The position numbers and the translations under genes are program-made. Of a DNA stretch of 64,000 nucleotides, positions 35,501 to 45,000 are shown piece by piece. Each line of letters starts with the position of its first letter. Position 1 is the stretch's first letter. The notes under the pieces are model-generated. The model saw only the letters and a program-made list of their open reading frames with translations, did not search any database and was not told the origin of the DNA. The stretch comes from Nematostella vectensis (taxonomy: Eukaryota > Cnidaria > Anthozoa > Actiniaria > Edwardsiidae): positions 13,466,460 to 13,530,459 of the forward strand of contig NC_064047.1 in assembly GCF_932526225.1 (NCBI RefSeq), read 5' to 3'.

Positions 35501-36354
35501 GGAGCAAAGAAGGGAACAGCAACGCCAATGTTGAAGGAACGCGAGCAAGGAATTCGCTGAAAACATTAATTCGGAAAAAGTGAAGGCACTCAATTTCTCA
35601 AATGTGCGACTAAATCCAGGTTGTCAACCTGATAAGGGTTGTTGCTATAATTGACACAGAAGAAGCAAAAAGGCTTTTTGTTCTTCTCCACGCGAGAAAA
35701 GCGCAGCAGGAGAAAAAAAAAGAAAGAGAGAGAGAGGAAGACAGCTTGTAGCATTAGAGCGTTTTGGTAATGATTTCAAATATGGAACATAAGCATATAG
35801 CGGAAACCATGAATAAAAAAGGTGTATACAGGTTTACATAGCATCGATGAAACGTAGTTTAAGTCTGATTTGACACTTGGTCAAATTATTTAGAAGGGAC
35901 AACACTCAAAGAAATCAGTGACCCCCCTTTTTAAAATCCACACACATTCGGCACCTCCACCTTTAGACCTCAGAAATTTCTCAAGGCCCCGCCACAGTAT
36001 CCTCACGCCCCACCCCTCCCTCGGGATAATAAATGAACTTTCCCTTAGTTCTCAATTGAAAAGCACTATGTTGTTTAAATCAATTTGTTTGTTGCAGCAA
36101 AACGTTTGTTACACAAGTTGTGCCAAGGTCATTTAACTAATGGATGTATTTTTGATATGACAGATTACCTGGAATCCCGCCTTACAGAGGGGGCACACAA
36201 GTTTACCTCTCCCTTCAGAGTGCACTGCCAGCTCTTCCAGGCAGTGCCGACAAAATGAGTGGAAGCAAGGGAGTACTCTAGGATCGTTGAAGTGCTCTAT
36301 ACATATAGAGCACGTCACCTCATCCTCGAGGCGCCTGCTGGCAGATGTTGCCAT
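29159..36354 (-). CDS. TRIM-TLDc protein gene (copy A, complete)
   Basis: Gene-level entry. Minus-strand exons 36354-36169, 35169-34248, 33102-32860 and 29517-29159 have GT-AG borders and matching phases (0, 1, 1). They give about 569 residues: C3HC4 RING (15-56), B-box 1 (from Cys98), B-box 2 (about 156-190), coiled coil (about 198-300) and a TLDc domain (about 371-569) split over two exons. RING/B-box/coiled-coil proteins are normally E3 ubiquitin ligases that dimerise through the coil, with the C-terminal domain choosing the target. Here that domain is TLDc, better known from TBC1D24, OXR1 and NCOA7. Ubiquitin ligase activity is inferred; the target is unknown. The introns contain a transposon (31035-32696) and a retroelement remnant (33302-33590). 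The last exon differs strongly from copy B. Confidence 0.85.
29518..31034. other. TLDc intron, left part, no gene seen
   Basis: AT-rich intron. A 59-bp segment with GCTCGATTTTAATAACCTTT is directly repeated twice at about 30648-30765. Copy B carries a 1.2-kb transposon at the position matching 30805-30808. Confidence 0.5.
31035..32696. mobile_element. 1.66-kb terminal-inverted-repeat DNA transposon, copy A
   Basis: The left end GTGACCGTCCACGGGAAAAC and the right end (reverse complement GTGACCGTCCGTGGGAAAAC) match for more than 35 bp. Internal subterminal CCGTGACCACG/CGTGGGCACG motifs and two to four diverged copies of a direct repeat of about 150-190 bp (31390-32010) are present. The longest open frame, 73 residues at 32078-32299, resembles nothing I know and is broken in copy B. 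So this is probably a non-autonomous element in the TLDc intron. The target duplication is unclear (perhaps TC). Confidence 0.8.
32860..33102 (-). CDS. first TLDc exon, copy A
   Basis: 243 bp, phase 1-1, with acceptor CCGTTGCAG and donor ACAA|GTGAGT. It encodes SAILSGKGPEYLRDLLGFL, then RCFSAKRDGWAARTFHEKC and GGRYVFGGYSDVAWT, a textbook N-terminal half of TLDc (RxxxDGWxxxxFHxxC...FGGYxDxxW). Copy B differs at five residues, all in the first 25 (PE to QK, LG to FR, Q to K). Confidence 0.92.
33302..33590 (+). pseudogene. Penelope-like reverse transcriptase fragment
   Basis: Plus-strand conceptual peptides EANKKVVNVLDVTLDL, ISMRANKRLSEISSS and, after a frame change, AVPGYQHVLDRSGYQHRLQF. These resemble the C-terminal reverse transcriptase region of Penelope-like or related cnidarian retroelements (VxxLDVTLxL...INKRLSxISS...PxYQxALxxSGY). 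It is frameshifted and truncated, so a dead remnant in the TRIM intron. The minus-strand open frames here are its shadows. Confidence 0.6.
33960..34149 (-). other. possible duplicated mini-exon related to the end of the B-box exon
   Basis: The minus-strand frame reads GVYLGVNEEYWDSLSKTISV then KGQG|GTAAAT. The B-box exon ends VRLVVDQEYWSSMSKKISV ... HTG|GTAAAT. Both end in the same donor and phase, so this looks like a tandem copy of the exon's 3' end. A clear acceptor in the needed phase is missing, so use in the mRNA is doubtful. Copy B has it at 61658-61847 with three changes. Confidence 0.4.
34248..35169 (-). CDS. B-box and coiled-coil exon, copy A
   Basis: 922 bp, phase 0 to 1, with acceptor TTCCTCTTAG and donor ACAG|GTAAAT. 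It starts ISPADVSSLKVNFMINSII, the usual TRIM link after the RING. B-box 1 has CQMCDSGEPAQGRCNECDHF; B-box 2 has YCTKHKGEKLKLFCESC and HKNHDY. A long heptad-rich coiled coil follows (EEILERAKKVTSKL ... KQEKQLTAQRETLSMRLASA). Only seven of 307 residues differ from copy B. Confidence 0.95.
35170..36168. other. first intron of TRIM-TLDc (copy A)
   Basis: Intron with purine- and pyrimidine-rich stretches; no gene. Relative to copy B it lacks about 67 bp near 35860 and a C-rich segment near 35465. Confidence 0.7.
36169..36354 (-). CDS. RING exon and start of TRIM-TLDc, copy A
   Basis: Met at 36354 and donor CAG|GTAATC, phase 0, 62 codons. It encodes MATSASRRLEDEVTCSICIE, then LPCFHSFCRHCLEEL and VCPLCKAGFQ. 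The C3HC4 spacing is CxxC, CxH, CxxC, CxxC, a canonical TRIM RING that would bind two zinc ions and an E2 enzyme. The preceding AT-rich sequence is probably 5' UTR. Confidence 0.93.
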
Positions 36355-37255
36355 TTCTTCAAGAAAAAACTAGAAAAGCATAAGAAAATGGTTATTCCAT
36401 TGCTACTCATATCAGCCTTAAAAACACTATCAATATCCCTGAGAATTCTCTTATTTCTGTGATGATATACATAAAAAACAATGAATTATCAGCGCTGGAG
36501 AAGTTGCAGTCCAAAGCAGTTTTGGGGTAGGTATTCAATGTTTATTTTATTGTATTATTTTCGCGATTTTGGTGCAAGAAAATCAAACAAAACAATTGGA
36601 ATTAAAATGTGCTTTCATGTTCAGAACTGTAACAAACTGTAACAGAAACATTCGTGAGCTTATTAAATTTTAACGCATCCCAATTTTCATGAAACTTAAC
36701 TTTCGCGTCACTTTTTTTTTCACGAAATTGTTAAAACCGCAAGATTAAAGTGACGCGAAGATAAAGAAGAATAAGGTATACTATACCAATTCTGCACCTG
36801 TTGGACATATATTCTACCTTATGACTAGGTGAAGCGAAGATATTAAGTTTATTTCCGAGTGGTGGAAACAATATTTTACGAGTGAGCGCAGTGAACGATC
36901 TTGTTGACAATTTTCAGCACCGGGGGGGGGGGGGGGGGGTTGGGGGAGGAGGAGAGTGTAACACACATTAGGGACCTTCCCTAATGGGTTGAACCTTTTT
37001 TTCATATTGAACCATGAATCACCCTAAATGGTAGAAGAAAAGCTGTCCTTCAAACAGTGGAATGTTTGGTAATTAACATGTCTTTCTCTCGCCGAGTGTC
37101 ACAAACTGTGCGCGAAAATAAGGCCTCCCGGATTTTGTGTATTTGTCAGTTTATTGGCTATGAACCCAACGCTTTTAGAATACACCAACTAGAGGTCTAT
37201 CACAAATCATGCATTCCGATTGGCTGAGCTACTAATGGTCTATTAGTGATAGACG
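36355..37255. other. intergenic, no gene seen
   Basis: Contains a run of about 19 G near 36920 and inverted TTTCGCG/CGCGAA tracts near 36560-36760. This is the upstream side of the TRIM-TLDc gene. Confidence 0.5.
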
Positions 37256-37462
37256 ATGAGTAGAGAAATTCTCGGGAAAAAGGCGGCTGAATCGCGATTT
37301 GACGAAGTTAGCGACGACTTAAGGGACGTCCCTGCTTCAATAAACTATAAAGCAAGTCAGAAGAAAAAGTACCAAGGAAAGATAGAACTGGAAGACACAA
37401 ATGCACACGCCAATCAATCGGCGCAAACGACAGTCGAATTTTCCATTTCGTGTATGTATTTC
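37256..37462 (+). other. unrecognised open frame cut by a transposon
   Basis: Begins MSREILGKKAAESRFDEVSD and stays open to the transposon at 37463. Across the transposon, at about 38760-38880, a second stretch reads ELNRCLQVFYALVRQKNGKY then LFAKKLRTARILLNRAF before a stop. The pair faintly recalls tyrosine-recombinase-like (Crypton/KIAA1958-type) N-terminal regions, but frames are broken. I cannot assign a function. Confidence 0.25.
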
Positions 37463-38660
37463 TGTACAGGACCCGAAATGATCCCAGGACCCGAAACGAT
37501 CCCCAAAAGTTCCCCAACTGATCCCGGGACCCGAAACGATCCCCAAGAGTCCCCGAAATGAACCCCAAGGAATTGCAGTAATGGACAACAAAAGGAATGT
37601 GTAAGGATTGGCTTTCAGTTTTAAAAACAATTGAAACATTTAGCTTTATTTATGTTATTAAAAGGAAATTTACATTAACTAAAACTATAGTATTAAGATA
37701 TTAATATACGACTGCGGGGGAAATACAGTGGTTGAGTCAGAAATTGGGGTCAACTAACAATTCCTGTGATAGTAATTTGAAGAACACGGTGTGGATAAAA
37801 ATTATTTTTACATAACAAGCCAAAAAGAAAGGATAGGACATGCTGCTTTTCATAGGAAGCGAAATGGGTTAAGGTTATTTTTTTGCATGTTTTTATTCGG
37901 CGAATGAAAGACCTATCCTATCATGAGATCATGCCGGGGTGTACGCACGACTACATGAGGAAATTCAAAACTCACATAATATTGCTTTCAACAAATGCCA
38001 CATCCTCTTAATATTTTGCATCGGTAGTAGATGGGTTGTTTGTTCGAGTGTATTACTCAGTGTGCTTTTGTCGTCCCATCTTCTCGGCCAAACCGGCTGC
38101 CTAAATATAATGTGTCGGTAAATATTCGCTCGTGTAAACAAGAATTTCGTGGTGAAATACATGTTTGGTTGTCAAATGAATATTAATTTTTAGGGGTGAT
38201 GTTTACCGGAAATGAGAGTCATGTGTCGGAACCGCAAAATGTTTAGAGTGTGATGGAAGGTCGAGAGTTTGGTTGATCTGAGCAAAGCTGTGCTATGTTT
38301 ATGCTGTATTCCTTTCAGTAGCAATTGAAAGTTGTGTATTTGTTTTGGACTCTGTTTATGTGTTTAACGCCGGGCAATGTAATAAATAGAAGTATTGTAT
38401 TGGAATTTAATATTTTTAAGTCACGTTGTTTAGAAATTGAGTCGCTGTTAACCCTTAATTATGCTTCAAGAATTGCAAGTATTTCTTCTGCTTTCCCTTT
38501 GTCCATTACCGCAATTCCTTGGGGTTAATTTCGGGGACTCCTCGGTATCGTTTCGGGTCCCAGGATCATTTGGGGTACTTTTGGGGATCATTTCGGGTCC
38601 TGGGATCGTTTCGGGTCCTGGGATCGTTTCGGGTCCTGGGATCATTTCGGGTCCTGTACA
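37463..38660. mobile_element. 1.2-kb TIR element (TGTACAGGACCCGAAATGATC ends)
   Basis: The ends TGTACAGGACCCGAAATGAT are inverted at the two termini and extended by internal GGGACCCGAAACGATCC repeats. It is the same family as 57309-58509 but in the opposite orientation. No transposase frame was recognised, so it is non-autonomous. Flanks share TTC, consistent with a 3-4 bp target duplication. Confidence 0.85.
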
Positions 38661-38879
38661 TTCCTACTAGCCAACTAGCCCGACTTTACGCTCAAATGAG
38701 CGTCTAGTTTACAATAAGTTTACATTTTGCAGAATGGAAGCCAATCAGAGTTTATTTATCCAAGAAAAGAAATAAAGATGAGCTTAATCGCTGTCTCCAA
38801 GTATTTTATGCTTTGGTTCGGCAAAAGAATGGCAAATACAATGGTTTATTTGCAAAGAAACTTAGGACAGCTCGCATAC

Positions 38880-39200
38880 TACTAAACCGTGCTTTCTAAT
38901 TCGGCCTGGTCACAAGTGAGTTGAAGTTATTCTCCCGTGTTTCCAGTCTTCTCGGATAAGGACACTAAACCGGAGGTCCCGTCTCTTCAAGCTGCACTAC
39001 ATTAACCTGAACCGAAGGGACGTAAAAGAACCACTGGGGACGCAATAAACCCTCTGGCAGTGACCACCCCCAGTGACAGTGCTTACAATGCTTACTAACA
39101 ATACACTCAAGTGTCCCCCAATTAGTAGGGGTCTTATCCCCGGCTAGAGGTTGTTTATGACACTTTAATAAAGTTTCTATCTATCTATCTATCTATCTTA
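38880..39200 (+). mobile_element. probable non-LTR retroelement 3' tail with (TCTA)n
   Basis: Ends in AATAAAGTTTCTATCTATC, a short tetranucleotide run such as those that finish many CR1/L2-like LINEs or their SINEs. The sequence before it (GGACACTAAACCGGAGGTCC) is GC-rich and unlike its surroundings. No coding sequence remains. Confidence 0.4.
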
Positions 39201-39245
39201 ATTAAGCTGCTTAGTGAGGCGGCACCGAGCTTGGCTAGTCAGTAA

Positions 39246-39431
39246 AGGCTGACTTCGACAGCACGATTCAGTCGCATGCGACCTGTCTACGACATGTCTT
39301 AGCCCTGAATAAACACTACGACTTTTTCAGTCGAGCATCGTAGCCGAGTCGTAGGTTGATTTACACGACCCGAGTTGTAGATGTGTTGCGGGCAGTCGCA
39401 TACAACTACATCGTGCTGTTTAGATCAGCCT
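39246..39431. mobile_element. 186-bp MITE, PIF/Harbinger-type
   Basis: Inverted ends AGGCTGACTTCGACAGCACG and AGGCTGATCTAAACAGCACG (reverse complement). The target duplication is TAA at 39243-39245 and 39432-39434. A three-base T-A-A duplication fits Harbinger-like elements. Confidence 0.8.
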
Positions 39432-40076
39432 TAATAAATCAAGTATAGATTTCCAATTAGACATGCGAAATACAAGTCTTTGGGAAAAAAGTAGAATAAA
39501 CATAATCATTTCGAATTCCTCGAATGTTTCGTAAATCGAATCGAAAGCGGAAGTGAAACTCATTTCATGTCACCTCTTCAGCTTTATCACGCCGAAGACA
39601 AATGAATAGATTCATTTTTAGACGCCTTACAAATAAAGGAACAGCTAATAGCTAAAATAGGGTGGAAAACGCGATATAAATACCTGTTTCTTGTCGAAAT
39701 CTTCTCAGACGAATCCTAACTTACAATGGAAGCGTCTGATCAACCCTTCGGGAAAGACGCAAAGGGATCTAGACCCTAGTCCCCCACGCAGTCACTCAGA
39801 CCGCCCCCTGTCACGCAAGGCGAGCTCAGCAGTCACATGCGGAACCAAACAAAACAGAAGCAAACAGCGATGACTTTGATCGCGAAGAATTCTGCATCTC
39901 AGATAAGGCTCAATATTTTCTAGTCTTCCTAGACTCGATTATTTAGCTCAGTTGAAATTGGACTCAGGCGCATTACGAGACACAGATCCCCCAGAGGTCA
40001 GAGCGGTCGCGTGATGCTTGGACAGGCCCCACACTCAAGCCCCTTGAGCCTGAATTATTCTATTTTCTATTACTAT

Positions 40077-40265
40077 ATGGTTGCCAGGGCGCTAAGACAA
40101 GCATTTACTGTCTATGGTTGCCAGGGCGCTAAGACAAGCATCTGTCTATGGTTGCCAGGGCGCTAAGACAAGCATTTACTGTCTATGGTTGCCAGGGCGC
40201 TAAGACAAGCATCTGTCTATGGTTGCCAAGGCGCTAAGACGAGCATTATGGAGGGATATGGTTGC
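40077..40265. repeat. minisatellite (GGTTGCCAGGGCGCTAAGAC)
   Basis: Five to six units alternating about 43 and 35 bp, just upstream of the RPL24 exon. Confidence 0.9.
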
Positions 40266-40537
40266 CAGGTGCTCATTATCAATAAGTGAACCTTTTGTGT
40301 CTTTATTGAAAATACTATCGGATTTTTTTTTATAAAAGACGGTCCCTCTGTTTAATCAACGCCATTTCCCTGGTTCTACATCTGCTTGGACATGAAAGCG
40401 CAGCGTTTCTGAATATATTTTGCAGTTTTATCTGTAGATAGCACAAATCAAACTTAAATAAAAGGGAAGCTATTGAGCCATTGCATTAAATGGCAGCGTG
40501 ATTGGCCTTCTCTAACATGAACCTTAATATCTTCAAG

Positions 40538-40785
40538 GTGTTCAACTTCTTAAACAAGAGATGTGAGCGTGCCCTTCTCATGAGACGCAACCCCCGTGAG
40601 GTGACCTGGACTGTTCTGTATCGCCGCAAGCACAAGAAAGGCACCCAGGAGGAAGTGTCCAAGAAGCGCACCCGCCGTAATATCAAGTTCCAGAGGTCTG
40701 TACAGGGTGCGTCTCTTGACAACATCCTCGCCAAGAGAAACCAGAAGCCTGAGGTCCGCAAGGCGCAGAGAGAGCAAGCTATCAG
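40538..40785 (+). CDS. RPL24: ribosomal protein L24, internal exon
   Basis: Acceptor ATATCTTCAAG, with a possible branch site TCTAAC about 25 nt upstream; donor ATCAG|GTGACT. It encodes [55 protein letters not shown] and [18 protein letters not shown], matching the central part of eukaryotic L24, a 60S subunit protein. It starts at the conserved exon border after the TDGK motif. The first exons (MKVELCSFSGY, PGHG region) are not found between 36.4 and 40.5 kb, and the last exon is not found before 48.3 kb. So this is a partial gene, perhaps a truncated duplicate. Confidence 0.9.
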
Positions 40786-41716
40786 GTGACTAGGTTAACC
40801 ATGTTTACCCATGTTTAAGGCACATTTTGCTGTGAACTTATCACATCTTATAAATGGAAGATGGAAGATGTATAGCAGATACTGATATTAACAACACAAA
40901 TTTAATAGAACCTCAGGAAAACAATAGGCAAAACTTGTGTACCAACTATTTTTTTTCTTTTCTATAGCAATTTAAAGGTATAGCTTTAGAAATATGTTAA
41001 ACTCTAATTAATGCTGTAATCAGCTCAGTAAGAAAACAGGAATGTCTTTAAAGTTAAAATTGAATTTCTTTAGGAAAAAAATGAAAAAAGCTTTTAAGCT
41101 TTAATCATGCTCTACTCTGTCGATACAAATATTTCACTCAATGTTTAAATGCCAAAGTGTGTGCATTTTGTCATGTTTTAAAGAATGCAATGCATTATGG
41201 GCTAAGGTCATGCTTTTGGACAGTGTTTTTTGTAAATATAGACCAGAAATAGTTCGAATAGCACACGTTCACAGCTAGGTCAATTCTACTGTTTTCTTTT
41301 GGATTTCGATTGTAAGGAATATCTCCATTCTGATGACATGCACTCTTTTTCTAGCACTTTATTAAACACATAAAAAAAAGTTGCAAAGGAATAAGCAGAA
41401 ACATACCTTGATCAGGCTATTTTAGGAGCAATAATTGGGAACATGCATTTGTTGTTTCGTGATTGTGTACGAGGCCATGCGGTGTCTAGCTACATAGTAT
41501 CTTATTTCAATATCTCAAGTTAATGCTTTTGGGCAAAACTATCTACTCTACACTGATTGTCTATCCTTGTGTTTGTTTGGAGACCCAGCATTTCTGTGAT
41601 GTCTTATTCATACTGGTTGAGACAAGTCTATGATAAAATCTAATCCAACTGAGAAATGTAGGTTATAGGTTGTTTATTCGATTGTGTATGCTTTTATCAT
41701 ATTGCTGATTCTGCTT
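40786..41716. other. RPL24 intron, 5' part
   Basis: AT-rich intron with no other gene. It continues after the retrotransposon as 14 nt plus the acceptor at 47108-47109. Confidence 0.7.
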
Positions 41717-41721
41717 GTGAT

Positions 41722-41853
41722 TAGAGCATTGTTTGGATTCCCTGTGGAAGGACTGGGACTAGCCCGGTCAGAACTCATTGTAGTTCTTTATCATTCCGTT
41801 CGTTCATGTAATAAAACATCATTGCAAACAGGAAAAAGAAGCACTCTTATCTA
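41722..41853 (+). repeat. 5' LTR, 132 bp
   Basis: Starts TAGAGCATTG and ends CTCTTATCTA. The ends form a TAGA...TCTA inverted repeat instead of the usual TG...CA. It is identical to 46964-47095. It contains AATAAAACATC (41810-41820) as a likely polyadenylation signal. Confidence 0.95.
41780..41794 (+). promoter_or_regulatory. predicted transcript 5' end / self-primer segment in LTR
   Basis: GTAGTTCTTTATCAT is the exact reverse complement of 41853-41867. If transcription starts here (preceded by an initiator-like CTCATTG), the first about 14 nt of RNA could fold back as primer, as in Tf1. Confidence 0.5.
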
Positions 41854-41867
41854 TGATAAAGAACTAC
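41853..41867 (+). promoter_or_regulatory. primer-binding site, self-complementary to LTR
   Basis: ATGATAAAGAACTAC sits directly at the LTR/internal border, where the minus-strand primer must pair. It does not begin TGG, so it does not fit the CCA end of a tRNA. Confidence 0.6.
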
Positions 41868-42036
41868 CTACCTCCCAAAGACATTGAGGAACTCAGATAC
41901 AGGATAACCAAGCAGAAAAGAAGCAGAAACAGCCCACAACAACAGCAAAACGTCAACACGAAAATACGGCCGCCATCTTGGATTTCACTGAAGCTCCAAC
42001 TACAAACCAAACAAGCCTTTTAAAAGCCAAGAAACC

Positions 42037-45000
42037 ATGCCAAAATTCAAATGCCCCTTCCCAGGCTGTGAATATGAAACTGAAGATGTCAAAGATGAAC
42101 TAGCAGCAGTTTTAATCTCAGTTCATTCCAATGGAACCCACATAACCAACCAAACCCCAAGCACCCCCAACCAAACAGCAAAAGTGGAGAAGGTCCGACG
42201 GCCCACAGTTTCCAGCGCCGGAACGAGTGAGGAATGGTCTTATTTCATGACTAGATGGCAAGACTACGTCGAAGCCACAAAGATAACAGGAAAAGACAAG
42301 ACTATCCAGCTTCTGGAGTGCTGTGATGAACATCTTCGCAAAGACCTCACACGAAACGCAGGGGGGTCCCTAACAAACAAAAGTACAGCAGAAGTCCTAG
42401 GGGCCATAAAGAAACTGGCTGTGCGTGAGGAGAATGCCATGGTGGCCAGAGTACAACTTCACAACATGCGACAGGACAGAGATGAGCCCATCCGAAGTTT
42501 CTGCGCACGACTACGTGGCCAGGCAAGCGTTTGCAAATTTCTCATCACCTGCCCCAACTGCAACACAGAGGTCAACTACACAGAGAACATACTCCGTGAC
42601 GTTGTCACCCGCGGTCTGGCCGATGAGGAAATCCAGCTCGACCTCCTTGGTGAAAAAGATCAAGAAATGTCACTCGAGGATGCCCTAAAATTCATTGAGG
42701 CAAAGGAGTCGGGGAAACGGTCAGCGGGGCGACTACTACAAACACAAGGCGCCGAGGCCATTCGAAGCCAATATCGCAACATGAAGCAAAGCGAACACAA
42801 AAATCGTAAATCCTCAGACCAACATGGTACGGGAACCTGCAATTACTGTGGCAAACAGGGCCACGGTGTCAAGGCCCCACCCAAGATCAGGAAACAGGAA
42901 TGTCCCGCATATGGAACCACCTGCCAGTTATGTGGTCGTGCGAACCATGTCGCAATCATGTGCCAAAACAAAGACAAACCACTTGGTCAAAGCCCCCACC
43001 ACGTGACCGATGCAGGAAAACACACAGAAAACGCAGTCTTCGATGCCCTCTGCAGTGTGAACAGCTCCAGCGATGATCATGCCATCCACGGCATCTCCCT
43101 GGACCATCACCTCTACGACAACCTTAGCAATCGCTGGATTCGTAGTGCATCACAGCCACAACCCTACATCTCGCTTACCGCCACCATACAGCCAGACGAC
43201 TACACCGCCCTCGGTTTTCACCCAGTGACTAACAAGCCAAAATCAGCCCAACTACCTGCCATGGCAGACACCGGGTGCCAAAGTTGCCTCGCCAGCTTGA
43301 GTGTCATCCGCCGCTTCGGGCTAAATGAAGCAGATCTCATACCAGTAACTACACGCATGCATGCAGCCAACGGCACTGGCATCCCAATACTTGGAGCCGT
43401 AATCCTACGCCTGACAGGCAATAACCAGCCTGGATTGGAAGCCAAAACAAGGCAGATCGTCTACGTCACCAATGAATCTGACCGCCTGTTCCTAAGTCGG
43501 GAAGCATGCAAAGACCTCGGGATTATCTCAGAGAGCTTTCCTACGGTTGGGGAAAGCCTATATCACCCAACCAGCGACAGCGCCGCCATCTCGTCCAACA
43601 AGGGGAACACAATGGACACACCCGACAACTCATGCACCTGCCCACGACGCCAGATGCCCCCACCTAAGCCAACGGAGCCACCATTCCCTGCAACAGAAGA
43701 CAACAGAGCAAACCTACAGGAATGGCTCCTCGATTATTATAAGTCCAGCACATTCAACACCTGCGAACACCAACAACTTCCCCTAATGGATGGCATACCA
43801 ATGAGACTCATGGTCGACCCCGAAGCCGAACCCGTCGCCCATCACACCCCCATACCGGTACCCCTCCACTGGCAGGAGGAGGTGAAGGCCGGCCTAGACC
43901 AAGACGTGGCACTCGGCGTTCTTGAGCCTGTCCCAGTCGGCGAACCAGTCACATGGTGTCACCGCATGGTAGTCTGTGCTAAGAAAAATGGAAAGCCCCG
44001 CCGGACCGTTGACTTCCAATCACTCAACCTCCATGCCACACGCGAGACCCATCACACCCAGAGCCCATTCCACCAGGCACGCTCAATACCCTACAACACG
44101 AAGAAAACAGTCTTTGACTGCTGGAATGGATACCACAGTGTGCCACTACACCAGGATGACCGCCACCTCACCACATTCATAACCCCCTGGGGAAGATACC
44201 GCTATAAGACAGCTCCCCAGGGATACATCGCCTCCGGTGATGGGTACTCCCGACGGTTCGATGAGATTGTCTCCCACGTGCCAAACAAGACAAAGTGTAT
44301 CGACGACACTCTCCTATGGGAGGACGACATCAACAGCAGCTTCCACCAGGCAGTCAATTGGCTTGACCTCTGTGGTCGACATGGCATCACACTCAATCCA
44401 GACAAGTTTGTCTTCGCAGCTGACATTGTCGAGTTTGCCGGGTTTGAAATTACACGTAACAGCGTACGCCCTTGCCAGAAATACCTGGATGCTATCCGAA
44501 AATTCCCCACACCAGTTAACGTCACCGACATGCGGTCGTGGTTCGGACTGATCAATCAGGTATCATATGCCTTCGCTGCAACCGAACGCATGCTGCCATT
44601 CCGAGCATCACTCAAGCCTGGCACCCAGTTCACCTGGACCAAAGAGCTTGACCAGCTATTCGAAGAATCCAAGTCTATAATCATCAGAGAAATCGAGGAC
44701 GGCGTCTGCATCTTTGATAAATCAAAGCCTACATGTCTAGCAACTGACTGGTCCAAAACTGGCATCGGCTTTTGGCTACTTCAAAAACACTGCAAATGCC
44801 CCTCCACGGCCCCATTCTGTTGTCGCAGTGGATGGAAAGTGACATTAGTAGGCAGTCGCTTCACTCACGCAGCAGAATCACGCTACGCCCCAATCGAAGG
44901 TGAGGCTTTGGCTGTGGCCGATGCTCTGGACAAGGCTCGCTTCTTTGTCCTAGGCTGTAGCAACCTAATTGTCGCCGTTGATCACAAACCCCTATTGAAG

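Larger units (their letters stand above)
12933..36172. repeat. large duplicated block, copy A
   Basis: Matches 48298-64000 at high identity apart from indels. Shared content is the C-rich minisatellites, three D8C-gene exons, the 27-bp and 35-bp repeats, the 42-bp satellite, the inverted-repeat transposon and the TRIM-TLDc gene. The same irregular 43-bp satellite monomer occurs near both left satellite edges, which shows true homology. It may be a tandem duplication or two haplotypes placed in series. Confidence 0.95.
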
